From Vigna angularis (Eukaryota > Streptophyta > Magnoliopsida > Fabales > Fabaceae), in the NCBI RefSeq assembly GCF_016808095.1, contig NC_068975.1, forward strand, positions 28,261,501-28,325,500: a DNA stretch of 64,000 bases, in the 5' to 3' direction. Numbering within the stretch: the first letter of the stretch is position 1; each line of letters begins with the position of its first letter. Below, piece after piece: positions 58,260 to 64,000 of the stretch. The notes below the pieces were generated by a model. The model was not told the DNA's origin and made no database searches. It was given only the letters and a program-made list of their open reading frames with translations. Both the position numbers and the translations under genes were made by a program.

Positions 58260-58810
58260 TGTTGGTATCATGATGGTGAAGGTGTTTGAAAGGTCTTGAG
58301 CTATTGCAGCAGAACATAGAAAAGGTGAAGTTGATACAAGAAATGATGAAGACCTTGTAGAGTAGGCAGAAGTCCTATGCTGACCAGAGAAGATAGTTGG
58401 AGGGATCATGTTTTTTTTTGTGAGTAACTCCGCCATTGGTGTGGGAAGGACTATTCGTTTAAGGAAGTTTTCTCCTAGGTTTATTAGTCCATATCAAGTC
58501 TCGAGACATATTGGACTAGTGGCTTATGATATTGTCATGCATTCTCAGTTGTTCAAATTTCATTCGATATTTCACGACTTATAGCTAAGGAAGTATATGT
58601 CTGATCCTTCTCGTGTGCTAGAAGTGGAAGATGTGCATGTTAGAGAAGATCTCTTAGTGGAGATGCAACTTGTTATTTGTTAGACGAAGTAGTTTAGAGG
58701 GAAGACTATCAACCTAATTAAAGTTGTCTAGGATAGTAGAACATGTGATTCTAAGTAAGAGATAGAGGATGATATAAGAAAGTCATACCCACATATGTTC
58801 TCTAGTAAGT
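58260..58810 (+). pseudogene. Ty3/gypsy polyprotein remnant, integrase C-terminal and chromodomain-like part
   Basis: Across several stops and frame changes, the sequence reads LLQQNIEKVKLIQEMMKT, QSRQKSYADQ, LTGVGRTIRLRKFSPRF, GPYQVSRHIGLVAYDIV, LRKYMSDPSRVLEVEDV and VREDLLVEMQL. This order is that of the end of Ty3/gypsy integrases in plants. The piece is too damaged to be active. No intact LTR was identified at either side. Confidence 0.8.
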
Positions 58811-59722
58811 ATAATTTTCCTTGTTTGTGTGTTCTTAGGTGCTTGTTTGAAGTGGTTTATTATAAGGATTCTATGTATGTTTATTCTGAATTTATGATGC
58901 GTCATGGGTTATAGTATAACTATGAGTATGAATGGTGTATGTTATGAAAGGAATTTCAAGGAAAAGTTTCTTGTATTGGTTTCCATAGTGTATGTATTGA
59001 TGTAAAGATTTTGTATTGGAGGTTATCCTAACGTTCTAATAATCATCCAATCTAAGTGGAGTATGTGGTGAGAGGAGCAAAATGTCATAGTCTAGGAGCT
59101 TTTGTTAGCAATTTGAGTGTTTTACCTTGACTTAAAGCGTTAACCGACTAACTTTGTGTGTAGTAGGATGAAACTCATTAGTAATGACTCTATAGAGCAA
59201 TAAAGACCAACATAAGTGCATAATCATAACTTGTCAGAGTTTAACATCAATACATGTATCTGAATGGTAAAGTCTAGAATGAATGGTTGTATATCTTAAG
59301 ATTGGTTAACATAAATTTGTATGTGTTAACATCCATATTTTAATTGTATGAAAGTTCTTTTGGTAAATTAATTTACCTTTCTATCTTTATTTATTTGTGT
59401 GTTTATTTTTTGTTTGTAATAATCACTCTAATACTATGAGTAAATGATAATGACTTTATTGATGATAATGACTTTATTAATTAAGTAAATGCTAAATCAC
59501 AAAGAAGAATTTTGTTCTTTTCTTTTATTTGATTAAAAAGTCTCTATTATCGATATAATATAATTCTCAATAATATAAGATTCTTGTAGTGTTATAATTT
59601 TATCTGAATATCTTAATAACATTTATATATTTATTTGAATTAACTATTTTCTATATTAAAAAGTAATAATTCCTTTAACACTGTTGAAAATAGAATTGTA
59701 CGTTTTTAATAGACGACAACCT

Positions 59723-59727
<5 letters not shown>
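58811..59727. other. Spacer after the gypsy remnant
   Basis: It may contain the remains of the retroelement's 3' LTR but no boundary was recognised. AT-rich, no ORF. Confidence 0.35.
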
Positions 59728-59756
<29 letters not shown>

Positions 59757-59757
59757 C
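59728..59757. repeat. (AT)n microsatellite
   Basis: About 14 perfect AT units. Confidence 0.9.
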
Positions 59758-59959
59758 ATTTTAGTTGACGTACACATAGTAATTCAAATTAAAGCTTACA
59801 AAGAAGAAGAAAAACTGAAAGAGATGTTTTGGATTAAGAAAAGGAAAACCAGAAATCTATGAGTGGATTTGACTGGCATGAGAAAAGGAAAAGAACATAA
59901 AAAAATGATGTGTACGTAGGAATAGTAGGAGGTAATATGCTACAGGCTAGCAAACAATA

Positions 59960-59972
59960 CACGTGATGCATG
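59960..59972 (+). promoter_or_regulatory. G-box and RY motif in direct succession
   Basis: CACGTG is followed immediately by ATGCATG. G-box/ABRE plus RY (CATGCA) combinations are typical of seed-expressed promoters. They lie about 190 bases before the TATA box at 60159. Confidence 0.5.
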
Positions 59973-60158
59973 GGTTGGGGACCAAAGAAAAGCCCACGGG
60001 TAGATAACATCATGCGAAGGTGGCATAGTAATGACAGGACAGGTAGGTGCAATTGCATGATGTGTGCATACCCATGTTCCCATGTCCCTACAATTTTTCT
60101 ACCATCGCTTATTTATGGACTCATTGCCTCGTCCCATTCCCTCTGGGTCGGCCCACCC

Positions 60159-60167
60159 CTATAAATC
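60159..60167 (+). promoter_or_regulatory. TATA box without an obvious gene
   Basis: CTATAAATC in a C-rich context with CT-rich leader-like sequence after it. A second TATA-like TTATAAATATC lies at about 60362-60372. Confidence 0.5.
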
Positions 60168-60256
60168 GCACAATACACTTTCCACTTCACCCTCTCTCAT
60201 ACTTCATTTTTTAATCGCTGCCACGAAACTCTTGCAGCTTCGAACTGGGAACCAAC

Positions 60257-60304
60257 ATGTACCCATGTGACTTTGGTGTGCCAGTTCGGAGGCAAAATCC
60301 ATAA
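60257..60304 (+). CDS. Possible micro-ORF of 15 residues
   Basis: The first ATG after the TATA box at 60159 opens MYPCDFGVPVRRQNP and a TAA. It is the only ORF that is correctly placed for this promoter. It may be a small peptide, an upstream ORF, or chance. No family is recognised and the transcript could be non-coding. Confidence 0.2.
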   Translation: MYPCDFGVPVRRQNP

Positions 60305-60404
60305 ACAGCCAAATCGCGACCAGTACTTTCACCATCCATTCCCTGCCTCTTATAATAATAACCTTATAAATATCTCTTAACCTCAATTATCTAACCAATT
60401 ACTT

Positions 60405-61230
60405 TAACCACTCAACAACGCCATAATTAGTTCCTCTTAATTTCCATAGTTACTGTTCTGCTCAACTTTTTATTCACACCCTGTCTTTCCCCTGTTTCAA
60501 GGTTTAGTATCTCTCCAGATGTATTATGGGGTTAATGAAATATGTTCTTTTTCCGGCATAAATCTATACCCCATCTAAATGTTTCAATAATTTAAGGATG
60601 AACAGATCAAATCTTTATGTAAACAAAGAAAGACATACATAAATCTCAAGCAAATTAAGAAAATTTGACAGAACTTTACGTATTGAAAAACTTAATGCTA
60701 ATTTACAACAAATTTCCATGGGGATATATGCTAAAATGTCAAAACTGCATTAACTACCGTCAAATCTTCCATCTCACTCTCTCACGTCAACTTGATAATT
60801 TGTTTCACTTTCACTCTCATAATCACTTTCTTGCCATTTTTCTTACTAACCCGCCTTTTATTTTTCTTCTGTTACTCTCATCCAAGTACCACCAACATAA
60901 TAGTCCCAAAAAAATGAAAAAAAAGAGGACCACAACAACATAATACTAACAAACAAAAAGAAAAGCAAGTTGTCTCCGTCAACCATACCAGCATACCATC
61001 CCAAACCGATTGTGGATTCATCCTTCTTTGCTTGCTTCCTTCCTTCATCTCTCCTTTTCACCACTTAACCAAACCCATCTCATTTCTTCTCAAATTGCCT
61101 TTAAAAGTATTCGCTTTTAGTTATAGTTTTACCGCCCCCACTTTAATACTCTTTCTTTCTCTCTCTTTCTCCACTCACATTCGGATCCTTTTAACACCGC
61201 CCCATTATTGCCTTCTCGTTAATTACGGCA
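60405..61230. other. Upstream region of the RopGAP gene
   Basis: No ORF of coding character. A CT-rich tract (TTCTTTCTCTCTCTTTCTCC at about 61149-61170) before the ATG is typical of plant leaders and core promoters. Confidence 0.45.
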
Positions 61231-64000
61231 ATGACTCGGCTATTTCGATCCAAATCTTGCGGACTGGTCGAGTTCAACGCTGCTCCGCCCAGTCCACTTT
61301 TCCATGATGTAAGAAACGAGGACGAAGATAATGAAGAAGACGAAGAGGAAGAAGAAGAACTGGACAGCGACGACGACGACGATGAAGAGGACGATGATAG
61401 GGACGAAGATGTTTCAAGCAACCCGGTTTCAACGCCGTTCATCAATTCAGGGTCAAAAGTAGGTGGTGGTCTGGATAACAAAGGTTGGCGTGGTCATGGA
61501 TGCCAATCGAACCAGTTTGCGATATTGGATATTTTGATGGCTGCGTTGAAGAAGTCGCTGGTGACTTGCAGTGTGGAGAGAGAGGATGTTTCTTCGTTGG
61601 ACATTAGCTGGCCAACAGAGGTGCGCCATGTCTCTCATGTTACCTTCGATAGATTCAACGGCTTTCTCGGTTTGCCCTCTGAGCTCGAGCCAGAGGTTCC
61701 CAAGAGGGTTCCCAGTGCCAGGTGACCCTTCAATTCTCTCTTCTTTTCGTCCCTTCTTCTTAGCCTTTATATTTTTGTTATTAATTAAGCTATCACAGAA
61801 CATGAAGTTGAGTGATTGAAGTAATGCTGAAGGTTCCGATCAGAGGGTGTTGATCTACAATTTGCTTTCGATTAAATGATTTCGTTATTTCTGTACTTGA
61901 ATAAGTTTGTAAATTTATGATTATTTTATATTCTCTTATGAGTTAAGTAAACTTTTATGAAAGTCAAGTACATAAGTTAGCATTTTCAGAGAAGATGATT
62001 CAAACGATCAAGGCAACCTAATGGCTCTATTAGGACAGCGTCTCTTTCTGCTGGTTGATGCAGGAATGTTTGTAATTTTGTATTCCATTGGAATGTTCTG
62101 ACGTGGAAAAGATATTGGGTTTCATGGTGAAGTTGGAAATTCGATTATATTTTTATTGCCTCTTCTCTGCTCAGTGAGGAGGAAATTCAATTACTGTGGA
62201 AAGCAAGAGGGAGAAAAAAAACTAACTGTGCTGGGAATTGAGTGGTTTACCTTTTACTTTCATATAAGCAATTCCCCTTCTCTCTTTTCTTTTAAATCCA
62301 TCTTTGACTGAGTTCATACGTTCATGCAGTGTAAAGGTATTTGGAGTTTCTGCAAAGTCAATGCAGTGCTCTTATGATGAAAGGGGAAACAGTGTTCCAA
62401 CGATTCTGCTGATGATGCAAAAGCGACTGTATTCAGAGGGAGGCCTTAAAGTATGTTCTGATTGTGTAGAATAAGATTTTAAAAGCATTTAATTGGTTTT
62501 GCTTTGCATTGCTCTTTAGTCACTGGATACTTTCTAAATTACCAAACCTGCATTTGTTGTTTGGTGTAGCAATAAATGTTCAATAGTTCATTATATACAA
62601 CATACCATTAATAAATTTGTTGGACAACCTAACTCGAGTATCGCATAAATCCCCTTTACTTTGACATAAATTCTGAGGCCTAATTTCTTGGTTTTGCTAT
62701 GGCTGAAGGCGGAAGGGATATTCCGAATTAATGCAGACAACAGCCAAGAAGAATTTGTGCGCGATCAGCTAAACAGAGGTCTGGTACCACTTGGAATTGA
62801 CGTTCATTGTTTATCTGGTTTAGTGAAGGTATACTATAAATTCTTAATTAACTTTTTTATTATTCTTATTTTAATATATATTAGGGTTAACAAAAGCGTA
62901 CTTTGATTTTCGCTAAAAGTTATTATGCCTAAATTAATAGTGGATGGATCTGTAAGCCAGACAAAATCCGCAACATGACAGAAAAGAAAAAGAAATTAAT
63001 AGGGAATCTCTTATTGTTCCTTCAAACATTTGGAGAACCTTAGAAATTTTCGATTTATTTTTACGTTTAACTTGTATAAATATTTGGAAAGGAAGCTCGG
63101 CCATTGATTTGCAAATTTCATTAGTTCTTGTGGCGCATTATATTATTTAGTGTAGTGGGTGTTATGAAAGGATTCTTTCTTGTAAGAAACAAAGTAACGC
63201 CATCGATAAACTGTTTATTATTATTAATTATTATTACTAATGCTGACAATTTTCCTAACCTGTTAACAAGATCTTCTGCCCATTTACTATTATTATTGTT
63301 TTCTTTAATTTAATTTACGACTTGTAGGCTTGGTTTAGAGAGCTTCCAACGGGGGTGCTTGATTCCCTCAAACCCGAACAGGTGATGCATTGCAACACAG
63401 AAGAGGATTGCACCAATGTTATGAAGTTGCTTCCTTCAACTGAAGCTGCTTTGCTTGACTGGGCAATCAATTTGATGGCAGACGTTGTTGAACAAGAGCA
63501 GTTCAACAAAATGAATGCTCGAAATATTGCTATGGTTTTTGCCCCCAACATGACACAGGTTAGCTCAGATTGTATTATAAGCAAACATTGCGGTTCTGTT
63601 CCTTTTGTTGTTTATTGGTTTTTCTCAAACACAGTTTAATGAGGTCATTCTTTTGTTGAGCAACCTAGTTTCATATTTTGGATATTCTGGATGACAAAAT
63701 CACTATAATTAGCAAATGCAATACACAGTTGTTATTATGAACGTGCTGTTATTTATGCATTTAAATGCTTGTTTTATTTGACGATATGCAGATGGCAGAC
63801 CCTTTGACTGCATTGATTCATGCAGTGCAAGTCATGAACTTCCTTAAGACATTGATTCTGAAGACCCTTCGGGAAAGAGAGGAGTCAATTGCGAAGGTGA
63901 GACAGATTTCATCGCTCTTGGATTCTCCCTCATGCAAAGGTGATTCCCATAGTCTGGAATGTAAGAACGGGGAGGAGGAGTCTTGTGAGGAAACTAAGGA
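61231..64000 (+). CDS. ROPGAP: CRIB-domain Rho-of-plants GTPase-activating protein (RopGAP), 5' part
   Basis: Five exons in the window: 61231-61721, 62330-62450, 62709-62828, 63328-63558 and 63792 to the edge. Phases join correctly; 390 complete residues are visible and the gene continues past 64000. Residues 1-20 form a basic start, 29-60 a run of Asp/Glu. The CRIB motif spans about 126-150 (ISWPTEVRHVSHVTFDRF). The RhoGAP domain starts at about 165 (VKVFGVSAKSMQCSYDERG); the catalytic arginine finger is Arg210 in AEGIFRIN. Further landmarks are GIDVHCLSGLVK, AWFRELPTGVLDSLKPEQV and MNARNIAMVFAPNMTQ. It would speed GTP hydrolysis by ROP GTPases at the plasma membrane, in cell polarity and oxygen signalling. 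A variable C-terminal tail after residue 350 has just begun when the window ends. Confidence 0.95.
61315..61412 (+). repeat. GAN trinucleotide-rich acidic-run repeat
   Basis: GAA/GAC/GAT codons dominate and encode the acidic segment of RopGAP (residues about 29-60). It is read in frame, so length changes by whole codons would be tolerated. Confidence 0.8.

Noticed and set aside
60000..60260. Known plant microRNA precursor under the orphan promoter
   Set aside because: I compared from memory with common microRNA sequences (such as miR156, 159, 160, 164, 166-169, 172, 390, 398, 408) and saw no match.
61191..61481. Poly-Ser minus-strand ORF
   Set aside because: Antisense of the acidic codon run in RopGAP.
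61453..61819. ORFs overlapping the first RopGAP exon in other frames
   Set aside because: Shadows of the exon, which is fixed by the CRIB motif and by matching splice phases.

Overview
This is a 64 kb piece of nuclear DNA from a flowering plant. Genes have spliced exons with GT-AG introns, spacers are long and AT-rich, and plant-only families are present (HD-Zip I, SAUR, neprosin/DUF239, CRIB-type RopGAP). The codon style and the retrotransposon long terminal repeat (LTR) style suggest a dicot, most likely a legume of the bean/cowpea group. That last step is an impression from memory, not a computed result. No prokaryotic, organellar or viral genome segment was seen.

Layout. 1-540 looks like a minus-strand promoter and leader running off the left edge. 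1346-6431 is a 5.1 kb CACTA-type DNA transposon with a 3-bp target duplication; it carries broken copies of a coiled-coil gene, an aspartyl protease gene and an Ulp1-like protease exon. 9173-10222 is an intact single-exon gene for an unknown proline-rich protein. 12018-13582 is a three-exon cytochrome b5. 17067-18077 (minus) is an ABA-type HD-Zip I factor with an ABRE upstream. 20925-21263 and 29007-29324 are two SAUR32-like genes. 30-35 kb is repeat-rich: a hAT-type miniature element with a perfect 8-bp target duplication, a minisatellite, a solo LTR inside a TA microsatellite and a 98-bp tandem array.

The most structured part is 35.3-50.2 kb. Two intact neprosin-family genes (387 codons each, seven exons with identical exon lengths, both minus) lie in a tandem segmental duplication. 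The second unit's upstream flank was hit by a Pack-MULE carrying a FAS1-domain fragment and the 5' end of an eIF5B gene. A 1.48 kb solo LTR then landed at the junction of that MULE and its target duplication. The paralogous first unit keeps the empty site, so the order of events can be read from the sequence. Both units also carry the same CACTA-like element, complete only in the second.

50-61 kb holds another hAT-type element with a perfect 8-bp duplication, LTR remnants, a decayed Ty3/gypsy integrase end, and two promoter-like stretches without an obvious intact gene. 61231 to the right edge is the 5' part (five exons) of a CRIB-domain RopGAP gene. The intact genes are independent single-copy or tandem genes; no shared pathway is implied by their order.
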